64,000 nucleotides of DNA, from assembly GCF_964340395.1 (NCBI RefSeq), contig NC_135571.1, positions 6,210,453 to 6,274,452 on the forward strand. Direction: 5' to 3'. Positions 10,831 through 33,589 of this stretch are shown one piece after another (positions within the stretch are counted from its first letter, which is position 1; every line of letters begins with the position of its first letter). The notes under the pieces are model-generated. The model had not been told where the DNA came from and did no database searches. It saw only the letters and a program-made list of their open reading frames with translations. The translations under genes were made by a program, and so were the position numbers. This DNA comes from Glandiceps talaboti (Eukaryota; Hemichordata; Enteropneusta; Spengelidae).

Positions 10831-10866
10831 AGACCCTCCACCAACACCAACGTTGGTGGAGGGTCT
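10831..10866. repeat. 15-bp perfect hairpin stem (AGACCCTCCACCAAC)
   Basis: AGACCCTCCACCAAC at 10831-10845 pairs with GTTGGTGGAGGGTCT at 10852-10866 across a 6-nt loop, with weaker pairing outward (GGTCTGACC/GGTTTGACC). It resembles the CATAGACCC hairpin at 42633-42672. Confidence 0.75.
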
Positions 10867-11159
10867 ATGGTTTGACCGATTCTACACTCAGTCAAGAAAA
10901 TTCACTATATTTGAGCTAATTAACATAACAATCAAATTTGATTAACCATCTGGGTTGTTCTAGATAAATAACAGCCGGAGCACTACTCTAAATAATTATG
11001 GCATGAAGTCCTAATAACCAGCTAACACTATTTGCAATTTATGGACAAAAACAACAATAATTAATCAAGGAACATATCATTAGCTTGTATTAAAGATCAT
11101 TACAAATTACAAAATAATTTGTAAATCAAACTGTTTAAGAAATAAACAACCTTAACATA

Positions 11160-11466
11160 AAGTAGATGTTATTCTCCAATGTTTTCCTTCGTCCAAGGAA
11201 AATTAGAGTGACCTATGGGGCCTTTGTCACTATGAGTCGCTAGACAAGTAGTGATAACCCTTATTGAGTATTTTTTGGCTGAATGTAGAAAAATATTGAA
11301 CAATAACACAATTATACCAGCGCCATTAATATCACAGAAAAATGGGGAAAAGTAATAGCAATTTTTAACATTTTGACTCATATTTCGAACACTGCAGAAC
11401 CTGTGACGTAGACATGCGTTGTCGTTATGTAGAACGACCAGAGTATATATTCCATATTTTCATTCA
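11160..11466 (+). repeat. Dispersed repeat family R1, long copy
   Basis: It contains the same ordered blocks as the 9957 copy: TAGATGTTATTCTCCAATG, GGGGCCTTTGTCACTATGAG, TTGGCTGAATG...AAAATATTG as the inverted partner, TTATACCAGCGCC, TTCGAACACTGCAGAACC and GTAGAACGACCAGAGTATAT. Confidence 0.65.
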
Positions 11467-12123
11467 ACTATGCTTATCATGTTTTTACATTGCACCGATC
11501 GTAGTGGTGAGACCGCTACAGTTTGCATTATGGTTTACATCATATATAAACGTGTATCATTCTTGTAAACGTTCGTTTAGGGGGGGGGGGGTGAGGGTGG
11601 GGGTTCTATCGAACGATGTTCGCTGATTGAGCTTGTGCGGCATTGCGCGATCGCCCCTTAATTAAGACCAACGAATTATGAGGCTAGTGCACGTGTCATG
11701 CATACAAGCAGGTGGGTGGGTAGGTAGTTAGGTAGTTAGGTATAACAGGTCAAGAAAGTCATCGGTACTGTACTAACAATAAAAGACGGTTCGTATCCAT
11801 GTATTAAAGCATTTGCATATTGTCGGTAAACATTTATCAACTCGATAATTCGATTTACATATTCAACAAAACATTAAAGTGTAAGTTTTATTTTATCTAA
11901 CGGGGTAATAAAAAGGTCATTTACAAAATCATAAGATAGAAAGTTTATAAACTGGATTTTGCTTTTCAAGATCAACACTTTTAATACGTTCACTTTATAG
12001 AACGTTTTAATTCCTGTGAAATAAGTTCGAGGCCCCCGTTTTCTTTCCCACTGAAATAGTGAGCTCGCATATATTTACACTTCGTGCGCTAGACTGTTAC
12101 TCCCCCTGCCTTTTAACACGTTG
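11467..12123. other. No gene seen; small repeat shared with 13553-13605
   Basis: A G run at 11581-11590 precedes TCGAACGATGTTCGCTGATT...GAGCTTGTGCGGCATTGCGCGATCGC (11609-11652). A diverged second copy lies at 13556-13603. The rest is AT-rich. Confidence 0.5.
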
Positions 12124-12130
12124 TATAAAG
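12124..12130 (+). promoter_or_regulatory. TATA-box-like TATAAAG upstream of the Dickkopf-3-like gene
   Basis: TATAAAG, about 120 bp before the ATG at 12250, in a context (GTATAAAGAACAC) similar to the TATATAAAGAACTG boxes before the His/Asp-rich gene. The position fits a core promoter with a short 5' leader. Confidence 0.35.
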
Positions 12131-12249
12131 AACACCCATACATGACAATTACATCATTCAGAATTTCCTTTCTGACAATCGTAGTAGTCTGCATGAAAGT
12201 TTGCCTTTCAATAACATTTCATCAAAGTTGAAGTTCGCGGAGGCAAATA

Positions 12250-22985
<10,736 letters not shown>

Positions 22986-23123
22986 GGACATGATGATAAT
23001 CTTGATCATGAGGATCATGACAATGAGGACCATGAACATGAGAACCATGATCATGAAGGGCATGAGCATTAAGATCATTATCATGAGGATTACGAACACG
23101 AGGATCACTAGCTCCATCAATAG

Positions 23124-23264
23124 GATCATGACTTTGACCCTGACGATCCTGAATATGAACATCATGATCATGGGCATGGTCAGGAAAATGGTGAAGAACT
23201 GAAACTCGAAATTAATGAACTTGATAATGAACTTTTGGTTCGTGTTACTGAATTTCAAAACTAG
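23124..23264 (+). CDS. Possible alternative terminal exon of the Dickkopf-3-like gene (acidic C-terminus)
   Basis: The array's reading frame meets TAG 22983, TAA 23070, TAG 23109 and TAG 23121, then is open to TAG 23262-23264. That last segment reads DHDFDPDDPEYEHHDHGHG, then GEELKLEINELDNELLV and a short end. It is an acidic, leucine-spaced tail much like the DEYE...EELEDLE C-terminus of Dkk3. CTCCATCAATAG at 23112-23123 could serve as a splice acceptor directly before it, which would bypass all four stops. Whether a donor inside the array is used is unknown; alternatively this is the old C-terminus cut off by recent stops. Confidence 0.4.
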   Translation, partial: DHDFDPDDPEYEHHDHGHGQENGEELKLEINELDNELLVRVTEFQN

Positions 23265-23431
23265 ATAACTCTAATACAAAAGGGCATATTGTTCAAACCC
23301 AGGAACCCATTTCCAATTCTGGCAAAAAATACTGTAGCCAGATGTCCATAGCTGGTTGTTATTATTATACATTTAAATAGCTGTGTAATTTTCATGATTA
23401 ACACCCTTCACAAATCTACAAATAGAATTAA

Positions 23432-23437
23432 AATAAA
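23432..23437 (+). terminator. Polyadenylation signal AATAAA for the Dickkopf-3-like gene
   Basis: AATAAA lies about 170 bp after the last possible stop (23264), in AT-rich sequence. Confidence 0.45.
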
Positions 23438-23598
23438 GTATTTTATACTCTAACTGATCTCAGTGTCATAACTACGTACTACAATGGAAGTCAAACTACA
23501 CTCCAGCTAAGATGGATACACACTAAAACCACTGTCATTGCATGTGGTAGATTGCAAACGTTTGTGAAACCAGAGTGTTTGTTATTATCAATATTGGT

Positions 23599-24033
23599 AT
23601 TGTTAACACTGAATTGAATTGAATTGAATGTGATGGCACTTAAGGAAAACTTGGCATCAGATAGTGTTAACACTGAATTGGATTGAATATGATGGTACTT
23701 AAGGAAAACTTGCCATCTGATAGTGTTAACACTGAATTGAATTGAATGTGCTGGTACTTAAGGAAAACATGGCATCAGATAGTGTTAACACTGAATTGGA
23801 TTGAATATGATGGCACTTAAGGAAAACTTGGCATCAGATAGTGTTAACACTGAATTGAATTGAATGTGCTGGTACTTAAGGAAAACTTGCCATCTGATAG
23901 TGTTTACACTGAATTGGATTGAATGTGATGGTACTTAAGGAAAACTTGCCATCTGATAGTGTTAACACTGAATTGAATTGAATTGAATGTGCTGGTACTT
24001 AAGGAAAACTTGGCATCAGATAGTGTTAACACT
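23599..24033. repeat. Tandem repeat of about 59 bp, seven to eight copies
   Basis: The unit is GATAGTGTTAACACTGAATTG, then GAATGTGATGG, then ACTTAAGGAAAACTTGGCATC. Copies begin near 23599, 23663, 23722, 23781, 23841, 23900, 23959 and 24022. Copies differ by one or two GAATT steps and by GATGG/GCTGG. Each unit has a GTTAACAC half-palindrome. Confidence 0.85.
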
Positions 24034-24379
24034 AACAGGTCAGATTACACTGTGGTTTCTCAGTTAAAGTTATCGTACATGTACTTAGTCTTACGATAAA
24101 ATATAGAATTTAGTTTTCAAATGTAAGTAAAACTTGTTTGAATATGGGTACATTTGTTCGTCATTTACGTTCGTTTCACATTCTGTGAGAAATAAGCTAA
24201 CGGTTGTTACACACACAAACCATCATCGACATTGTGACAATATAACTAAACAGAAGTTAAAGAACCTCTGCATATCAAACCCACACATTTGTAATACCTA
24301 GGGTGTATTTCAGGTTTTCAGTATATTTATCAGTTTTGACAGTACACAGCTATTACGAAAATGTGATCGCAGTGTAGAA

Positions 24380-24446
24380 TGAGAGAGAGAGAAAGAGAGG
24401 GAGACAGACAGACTGACAGACAGACAGACAGACAGACAAAGAAGAC

Positions 24447-24533
<87 letters not shown>
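24380..24533. repeat. GA, GACA and AC microsatellite compound
   Basis: GAGA precedes (ACAG)n at about 24405-24488 and then (AC)n at 24488-24532. Confidence 0.95.
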
Positions 24534-24535
<2 letters not shown>

Positions 24536-25160
24536 TAGAGCCAGGGTTGATACGGGTATTTTATATGCCCTGGTTGACAGTTGAACATTTCCACGTACAC
24601 AATGTAATAATTATTGATATAGCTAGCGTGATATTAGCATGCTGCAAACAGTGTCAGTTTGTGTCTATTTTAAATTGCCTCTAACTTGAATTCCGTGGTA
24701 GGAACCTCTCTTAATTAACCATATACTGATGCAATAACGTTGCCAATTGGATTGGACGTGAATAGCGCCACCAGAGTCAAACACTTTAGACTATTTTTTT
24801 TAAATTAGGCACACGAACAGTATTGCGAGTTCTCACTTTATGATATAGCATGTGGCCAGCTTAGCTTGACCAATCGATCATGTAATACAACAAATGGTAC
24901 CAAAATCTGAAAAAGTTCGGTATAGAATTTTAGCTGGTAACAGAATTTCTGTAACGCACATTATTTTTGGAGGTATAGTATTAAGATACATCAGATTGCA
25001 AGATGTGTCGGTAACCCATTTTGGGCATTGATAACAATTTTACATTGATATAGATTCTATTATTTTGTCTCATTTAAACTTCTAATTAAGACCTGAAATA
25101 AACCCACCTTATTTAAACGTATTTAACACGTCCTAGCCAGGATATAAAATCAGGAGAGGG
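24534..25160. other. No gene seen
   Basis: This is AT-rich sequence without a supported exon or recognisable repeat. Confidence 0.4.
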
Positions 25161-25175
25161 AATGATTGACAGGTT

Positions 25176-25780
<605 letters not shown>

Positions 25781-26232
25781 TTTATCCACCCGCAGTAGGT
25801 GAGAATGGGTCACTAACATACAGTACACTCCTAAAGTAGCACCTGCTACGGAAGTGGTGTCATTGGTATTGGGTCACTTATTGAATAAAACTCCATAAAT
25901 AATTTATAACAAGAAAGAACTATAAGGATATATGTAAGCAATTATAGGTTCTTTAATTTCCGTTTCTATTTAAAACAACCAGTCTGGGTCATTTAAACTG
26001 TTTTGGACGTAAAAGAAAATGGTCAATTGACAACAGTATCTTTGGTTAATGCTGGTGTAGTGAGCAGGTGATATTCTGTATGGGGTATGAAGTTTTGATA
26101 CGATCTTAGAGGAAACTGTTGATGATTGCTCTCCTTCACACTTCACACACATTTCGCTATGTCCTTCATTATGATAGCTATACCCTCTGTGTACTGTACG
26201 TGCAATGTATGCATACGTGGGTAAAAATAAAG

Positions 26233-26340
26233 GAATACAATACAATACAATACAATACAATAGTAAATGCAGTGAAATACAATACAATACAGTGCAATAC
26301 AATACAATACAATACAATACAATACAATACAATACTTCAC
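26233..26340. repeat. AATAC pentanucleotide microsatellite
   Basis: (ATACA)n with a short interruption (GTAAATGCAGTG) at about 26262-26274. A TTTG run follows at 26397-26440. Confidence 0.9.
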
Positions 26341-27040
26341 AATACCTCAACATAAAATGAACATGTACATTGTCCAGTGTACATTCGGTTTGTAAGTTTG
26401 TTTGTTTGTAAGTTTGTTTGTTTGTTTGTTTGTTTGTTTAATGTTTCAGTCTATGGACCCGAGAGGATGTAATCGGCCAGGCCAATCATCTCAAACTCTG
26501 ATATATATGGCTTTGACATCTTCACCAATATATTACTCAATAAATCGTCATTCTTCTGTATGCAAAGTAGATCAAAAGGACTTACCTCCTGGAACATCAA
26601 TTGCCATCTTAATGACACTAAATTGGATTGTTATAGCAAACTGAAGTATTTTAGTGATAAAATGTGGGCACTTCTTACAACGGATCTGTCTACAAGATAT
26701 TATACAGTTAACTGGAGAGTTAAGTGCGTCTAAATCGTTATTTTTATTTCGCAATTCATGGCTTTTATATAAAGTATAAATTGAATTCTCTGTATTGTGT
26801 CAATATATCCCATTGCACTGAGGTTTGAATTGCCAGAACCATTAGAATCACTTTGCTTTTAAGCACAACAGGATATTTACTAGTGGGTCTCTCTCGAGTT
26901 CCGTGTGCCTGAATTGGTTGCTATGACGACAAGCAAAGCGGTTTAATAATTGACTCATTGCGTTCCTAAAAATCGATTTTTTATTTTGACTTTATTTGTC
27001 AAATGTGTGAATTGAGCAATTATATCATCACCTCAGTCCA

Positions 27041-27325
27041 TTAAGGGGGAACTAAGGTCACGCGTTGCCATGGATACGGCGTCAAATTGACCACTGGCGT
27101 TTTAAAACTGTATGCTGAGTATAGAACTGAACAGACAGTCACCAGCAATACAGATGCTATGACGTATCCTTTTTCATCGGCTCTTTGAACAAGAAATGGA
27201 AAATTGGCGAGGTGCGATTCATTCTGGTATTGGAAATATTTATACACGTCGACGTAAGTATGGGATATGTACCCATCTTTTTTGTAGTGTAAGGAAATGC
27301 ATCATCGTAAATCACAGCCTCTTTT
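27041..27325 (-). CDS. Possible exon of a small single-pass membrane protein, unrecognised
   Basis: The minus frame ending at TAA just before 27041 reads LHYKKDGYISHTYVDVYKYF, then a charged stretch (LVQRADEKG), then one hydrophobic helix (YVIASVLLVTVCSVLYSAYS) and a short tail. A neighbouring frame upstream is also open and protein-like (AVDGAVKEAVIYDDAFPYTT), so an intron boundary or a frameshift near 27290 is likely. The layout of a short soluble part plus one C-terminal helix recalls small mitochondrial inner-membrane subunits such as COX7A. No diagnostic motif confirms that. Confidence 0.35.
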
Positions 27326-27357
27326 ACGGCACCATCCACGGCAAGAGGTGTGTTATT

Positions 27358-27391
27358 TCATAGACCTACACTTTCGTGTAGGGTATATGGT
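27358..27391. repeat. Short hairpin CATAGACC...GGTATATGG
   Basis: CATAGACCTACAC pairs imperfectly with GTGTAGGGTATATG across TTTC. It resembles the other CATAGACCC hairpins at 10831 and 42633. Confidence 0.4.
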
Positions 27392-29700
27392 TATTTCGCA
27401 TGCAGTGTCGTGGAAGAAATAACAGCTCTGGTTTGCGAGAATGAAGGAAATGTTACAGTGATGTTAGTTTAAGGGATGAGTGTTACATGCATTGTGTGAG
27501 TGATACATTAGACACAGTTGGTGATATCATAAGTATGTGTATCAGCTGGCGCTGTCGTTTTGGACTCTTATCTGTTGTATGTAATACCGACTTGATCCAA
27601 CATGCAAGACAAAACATACAAACATTAGCACTATATATCAGCCACAACATTAACTTACTTCATATCAAAGTCACGTGTCTTCTACTCATACGTGTAATCT
27701 TATCGCGTCGGTTTTAAATTTACTTCTCTCACTTTAAATATCAGAAACGGAGAAGGTAGAAATGAAAATGACGAGGCGTTGTTTAATCTAACAAACATGA
27801 AAACAAGCAAACTAACAAATACAACGTTGACGTGTATCGATCGAAAATCAACTCACATGTCGACATTTGGACTCGAATGACCTCTTTAAATAGTCGCCAG
27901 AAGATAACAATCAAATTCTATTGATTTTATCATCAAAGTGGTGCGCATGCCCAGTCAAGAGCATTGGCATGAATTATATTGAACACTATAATGTTCGAAT
28001 TTGAAAAAAAGAGTGTGAAATACATTTTGGTTGTCAATTTGCTGTTTTATGTTTTAATGTTTAAGCTTATATACCCCAATGAAGCCTACTCCAGTGCGGA
28101 ATTTCAGTATAAAATGAACTTTATTATATGCTCATCATGGTTCGCAGCAAGAACCATCTCTACCTATATATTCTAAGCTAGCTGAAGATAACTCGGAAAA
28201 AACATGGTCGGTTTTCATAACAGCAGGAGATCTTGTATTGTTTTCAAATCAGTATTTTTTTAAAATTGATAACTTTGCAAGATTTTGAAATATAGTTATT
28301 ATGATTTATATGATGGTATAATTTAGTTCTTGAAGTACTAACTTTACGAGAATAGGTGTAATATTTAGTTATCTAGTTTATACAGTAACACCAGATAACT
28401 TACACGGTTTGTTTCCACGAGAATAGATAAGAACGTGTACGTAATAATATTGTAGGGAGAAAATAATTCACTGACACCAAAAACGAGTATCGAATATCAT
28501 ATCAAACACTGAAAATACATGGGTTGGGGTGGGTGATGTGACGGGGGTGGGGTGGGGTGGGGGTTCACTCCTGGATATCGCTAACAGAAATATGACTTGC
28601 TTTTAAACTAATTTCTGTTTGTCTTTTCCTTTGGTTCACATTTTAAATAAAATAAACTTATAAAATTAACGCACAGAAACGAATTCGGTAACACTAATTA
28701 TGGTCTCCAGTAAATTGATAACCCCTTTACGTATAAGTATCTCAGTTTTTTATGTTTTGCTGATGCATGATGTTGTGTTTGTTTGTTTTATGAGTTGACA
28801 TGATGTTTGACGTTTCTGTTTTGGTTCCATGAAACAATTTGAAAGGATATTTCTGATTAGTAAAAAATTTAGTCTAAAATATCGTACTGGGAAAATAATA
28901 TGAACGCTTACAAGGATGTTCATGTGTCAACGTTCATAGTATGTTTCACCGCGAGTTGGTTTCTCAGTGGTGTTTCTCTTTGAAGACCTCCCATTTTTCT
29001 GAAACGTACCTGGTAGTTTACGTGATGGGTGACCTTGACCAGTCACTACATTTTCTTCAAATTCAAGGTGTGTTTTTTTTCTTCAAAAAGTAGATAATTT
29101 CGCGCTATTTCTTTAAATTAACCAATGAGAGTGTCAGCATTTGAACCACTGGATATACCTCAGTCTACTCCTATCAACTTTTCATTTTGGTACATTCGCC
29201 ATATTTATAGAAAGAAATATAAACGATATGGTTAATTCTTTTGCTATTGTAAAACAAAACGCCCTACACAATACATGCTGGAAATTAAACCCCTAGTGTA
29301 TCAAGTAGCCAGTCTCATGGTCCAATACCAGCCAGCACTCAGTCATATTGGATATAATCATACCACTTAACTCCATCCAAAAATATAAAAAGTCCAGGGT
29401 GCGTGCCGACACCGCTTCAATCTTAATTTACATAGATAAGACAGTACTGCGTTCAGTTATTCTAATTTTAGAAACATATAGTTCGTGGGCAATGGTATCT
29501 GTATCAAGCGTTGCCATGGCGACAGCATGTTTTAAAACAAACATCCGAATCTTCAAAATAATAAAGTTCGTGCAGTTTTTTAGGTAGCGCATGTACTGCG
29601 TGAGTTATGTAGAAAATATCGACCAACTTCGGGAGTATAGAGTTTCCTGTCACACTGATTAATATTTCAAGAAATATCGACCGGGACTGTTGTTATTTCG
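27392..29700. other. No gene supported
   Basis: AT-rich sequence with only short ORFs lacking domain or splice support. A GGGGTGGG-rich run lies at about 28515-28565. Confidence 0.4.
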
Positions 29701-29931
29701 ATAAAAGCAATTAAGTTAGGTGTTCCCACAATGAAAAGCGTCGTGCTGTATGGGTGTTTGTTTACAAGTCGCACCTGCCGACCTGACAGTCTCACTCAAG
29801 GCGTTGAAACCTATAAATTCTATCCATATTTTAAAGCAATGGTCTCGACAACCAAGTTAATGGAAAGACTGGCATAGACGTAGTGAAAGATACCGAGTGA
29901 GTTAATCACCTGTGTGTTAACATCCTTTAAG
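29700..29931 (+). other. Possible 5' untranslated exon of the gene at 31404
   Basis: A strong donor (TTTAAG|GTGAGT) ends at 29931. The matching acceptor is a pyrimidine-rich TTTCTTTTTACCTTATAG ending at 31211. The next exon would run from 31212 through the ATG at 31404. The exon start is not defined, and the link is inferred from splice-site quality and position only. Confidence 0.3.
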
Positions 29932-30402
29932 GTGAGTTGTTTAACTGCAAACCAATTTTAATGCCTTCTATGTGTGTTTATGCACGGTGCTTGACGTAAA
30001 CACTTGAATACGTTACGAGACTGTTATACTATCGATGGTGACTTTTACGACAATATTGGTGGATTTATCGTACGGCTACCCATGTCACCTGCCAGGTATA
30101 CAGTGCTACGATGGCTCGTTGTTGTACTTCGCGTCTCTACCTATTGACTTAGATTAAAAAGTTTAAAACAAATGCACGTTACCTGTAACAATTCATGAAT
30201 TGTTCATTGTTCGAAATTGCTGCAGAGGTCACATAAGTTATCAGCAAATGAACCACTTATCATGTTTATTTGACATTCAGAAAGCTATCAATAACTCTAA
30301 CATTAAAAATTACTATGGGTACACTTAAGATGTGGCTATGCAATGTGGTTGGTTGTGGGGCGATTGGTATGTACGTATAGGCAAGAAAAAAGAGGGAACT
30401 TG

Positions 30403-30590
<188 letters not shown>

Positions 30591-31403
30591 TCAGGGTGAG
30601 ACAATACCGAGTAAAATGAACTAAATAATTGGAATGAAATCGTTATGGTGTATAGTATACATATATTTGAGTGAGTCAGTTGCAATTGGTCGACGTTGAA
30701 TGTCTGTGGTGTAAATATGTCAAGAAGAACCGAATCATCAAAGGTCTTTATGATTGACCCACTTTCTAAGAGACAAGTTTTCGTTTAAAATTCTACTGAA
30801 AAAGTTTTACAGTGGAAACTAAATCACCTGAAACAGAGCAACGTCTCTCGCAATAAAAAATCTTACTAACACTGCTGCATTGTCTTTGCATGAGATGCCA
30901 TATATCTTTAGCAGATTGTAATACTGTAAGTGGTTGTGTCGTTGAAACGTGGATACCAGTAATTAAGTGAAACAAAACGTCATCTGGCCCCACGAAATCT
31001 TATCAACATTGCTACATTTTATTGTGGTAATTTATAAGCAATATTGGTAAGATTTCAGTCACGCGAGATGATAAAATTTTGATATAGTAAGATTTTTGTT
31101 GAGCCAGACAACATACTCGTTTTCAACTCAACTGATTTCTATTGTACAGATTTTCAATGTACATGGGTGGTTGAGTTACAATAGTAAACATATTTTCTTT
31201 TTACCTTATAGGGTAATCTAATATTAAGCAGAGGGAACAATGGACATAGCAACGCCAGACACTACAAGAAGACCTTAACTCCAAGTACAAGTGATTAATC
31301 ACTTTATAATGCGATCTAAATATTAGATAAGCAGCGAGAGACACGCAATCTTTTATTAACCTGATTTGAGTTTTTAACGATTAATATTGACCTTGAGATC
31401 AAA

Positions 31404-32471
31404 ATGAGTAGTCCAGAGTACGACTCTGAAGATATCGAAAACGACTGTACCGACATGGTACGACCAGTTATTTCGGTTACCATCACCCCTAGACCGTACT
31501 CCAATGGCGAGCAGAGGAAAACGTCACGAGTCTCGTTCACCCAAAGACCTTTAACTGTTGGAGCAGACGACACAAAATTGGCGCGAAACAAGAGCGGTCA
31601 GCAACAAATTATGGACCTCTTCAAAATTAGGACGAGTCGAACTTCCGTGATGCCCGCCATTTGCAAAGATCCTATGCCGGTGTGTGGGCAAAAAGTTCAT
31701 TTAATGAACCCAGGGAGCTGTGGAAGAATGAGTCCAAATTCGCCGGTCACTAAATCTATATATCGTCCCACTTCAAGAATATCACTGGATATTGACCTGA
31801 GGAATAGTACAAGTTCTAGTCGGTGTCATTATTACAGAATGGATGACAAACCCCAAAACAAAGTATTGGTTATCAAAGACAGTGAGATACTAGAAGACCC
31901 TTTACCAGCCTACCAACTTCCGAGATACAGGAATCAACTGAGCGACGCTTTCATACGGAAACGGAATCACTCTCAAAAAATGAAAAGCTCCGACGTTAAA
32001 ATCGACGGAGGTATACGGAATTTGCGAGAAAGACTTCGAACGACCATGACAGTGCCTGAACGAAAAGAACGAAAAGTGGTGACTCGACAAGCATGGACGG
32101 AAACGTCGGAGAAAGAGGTAACAGAGCGACACGGCAAACATAAAATCATCGTTTACTACAACACAAAAGACAAAACTGAGCCACAGTCAGACGGGATATC
32201 AAAAATTGAAACAGCAGACGTAAAAATTGATAGGAAGAAAGAAGTAGTGACACCAAGCAAACCACCAGAACATTTGGACGGGTGTCTGTATCATCGCCTG
32301 AAGGACTCCATACATTCACTGAAGCAAGGAAAGCGATCGAATGGTAGAAAATCTAGTGGAACAAGGCGTCGTCAGTCAACACCTGTTATATCAGCATCAC
32401 TTACTCATCACCGGAAACGGGAAAAGAAACGAGTGAAGTCTGCGAGCAGTGTATCAACAGATCTAGAGTGA
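31404..32471 (+). CDS. Orphan 355-aa basic, low-complexity protein, single coding exon
   Basis: An uninterrupted ORF starts at an ATG after in-frame stops and ends at TGA. The N-terminus is acidic (SSPEYDSEDIENDCTDM). The rest is rich in Lys, Arg, Ser and Thr with many phosphorylation-like motifs (RKTSRVSF, RPTSRISLD), an RNLRERLRTTMTV stretch, and a strongly basic C-terminus (GRKSSGTRRRQS, HHRKREKKRVKSASS). There is no signal peptide, membrane helix or recognised fold. It is probably disordered and could be nuclear or cytoskeletal. Codon use is even and GC is higher than the flanks, supporting a real gene. A possible upstream 5' exon is noted at 29931, and AATAAA lies at 32653-32658. I do not recognise the family. 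Confidence 0.65.
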   Translation: MSSPEYDSEDIENDCTDMVRPVISVTITPRPYSNGEQRKTSRVSFTQRPLTVGADDTKLARNKSGQQQIMDLFKIRTSRTSVMPAICKDPMPVCGQKVHLMNPGSCGRMSPNSPVTKSIYRPTSRISLDIDLRNSTSSSRCHYYRMDDKPQNKVLVIKDSEILEDPLPAYQLPRYRNQLSDAFIRKRNHSQKMKSSDVKIDGGIRNLRERLRTTMTVPERKERKVVTRQAWTETSEKEVTERHGKHKIIVYYNTKDKTEPQSDGISKIETADVKIDRKKEVVTPSKPPEHLDGCLYHRLKDSIHSLKQGKRSNGRKSSGTRRRQSTPVISASLTHHRKREKKRVKSASSVSTDLE

Positions 32472-32652
32472 CTAAGTTCTCGCAACCAAATCATTAAAAC
32501 CCAAAACACATGCTCGGAACGTAAGATCAAACATAAACAAATTTTACTCCCATGAGTTTCAGATTTCGAATGGAAGTAGAATTTTCAAGAAAATTTACAT
32601 TAAATTACAGATGTTGTCAAGACAACTCATATTGACCTTTGACTGTCGTCAG

Positions 32653-32658
32653 AATAAA
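32653..32658 (+). terminator. Polyadenylation signal for the 31404 gene
   Basis: AATAAA, about 180 bp after the stop codon, in AT-rich sequence. Confidence 0.4.
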
Positions 32659-33063
32659 GAAATGTAAGTTTTACTTATGAAGTTATGTGATCATTTCCGA
32701 AACCTGAATGGAGTCTTTCAAGATAATTTACAGTCAAAGGGACACAGTCCATTGTTTTTCGTTTTGCAGTTTTTCCTTGTGGGGTTATGTTCAGCCCACT
32801 CTAAAAGTGGCACAGGCTGAGTTTATAGAAGTTTATTCTCGTGTTTAACGCTTACATAAAATCACAGCTCTGCATAAAATCATGATCAAATTATTCTACG
32901 TCATCGGTGCATGACTCCCATGATGCCATAGTAGATTTAACTACATATCTTGCCTAAATACCAGGTTTGAAGCCTTTCACTGTGTATGTGATTGTTATAG
33001 TATGCTCCAGTCGCAAAATTACACTCCCCTCCCCCAAAATTAAGATAACGCAAACACAGCTGC

Positions 33064-33150
33064 AAACAAACAAACAAACAAACAAACAAACAAACAAACA
33101 AACACACACACACAAACAAACAAACAAAGTAAATAAATAAATAAATACAT
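33064..33150. repeat. CAAA / AAAT microsatellite
   Basis: (ACAA)n with a CACA interruption, then (AAAT)n. Confidence 0.95.
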
Positions 33151-33307
33151 GTAAACTCAGCTTCAGGTACATATTAAAGAGATCACTCTTTTTTTGTTGG
33201 TTTGTCTGATCACACATACTGACAGCGATAAAGAGTTCTGCCATCGGTATAGGTATTAACAAACAGCCCTGACTACACGTTTATCTTCACGCGATATAAT
33301 CGAAATC

Positions 33308-33535
33308 ATATTGGTTGTCGGTGGCCAAGTGGTTAAACCACTTGCCTCTTACCACGCTGTAAGAAGAGTGTCGTTCAGTTTGACTCTACCGAACAACGCA
33401 GGTTTTCCCCGAGTACTCCGGTTTCCTCCTGCATTAACACTGAACCCAGGAGGGATGGCCCTCACTGGACTTCTTGGGAGACAAGTGTTTAAATGCTTAA
33501 AGAACTATCCAGTATAAATAAAGAGTATTATTATA
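33308..33535 (+). mobile_element. tRNA-derived SINE, second family
   Basis: The head GTCGGTGGCCAAGTGGTTAA is a Ser/Leu tRNA-like A-box region. A degenerate B-box follows at about 33375-33392 (GTTCAGTTTGACTC). The central block GGTTTTCCCCGAGTACTCCG then GTTTCCTCCTGCA is a widely shared SINE core sequence. The 3' end is AAATAAAGAGTATTATTAT. It differs from the 6225 SINE in head, body and tail. Confidence 0.7.
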
Positions 33536-33589
33536 TAAATAACGTGATAACATATATGGTTATCATTTGAATGTATATGGTATAGTATG

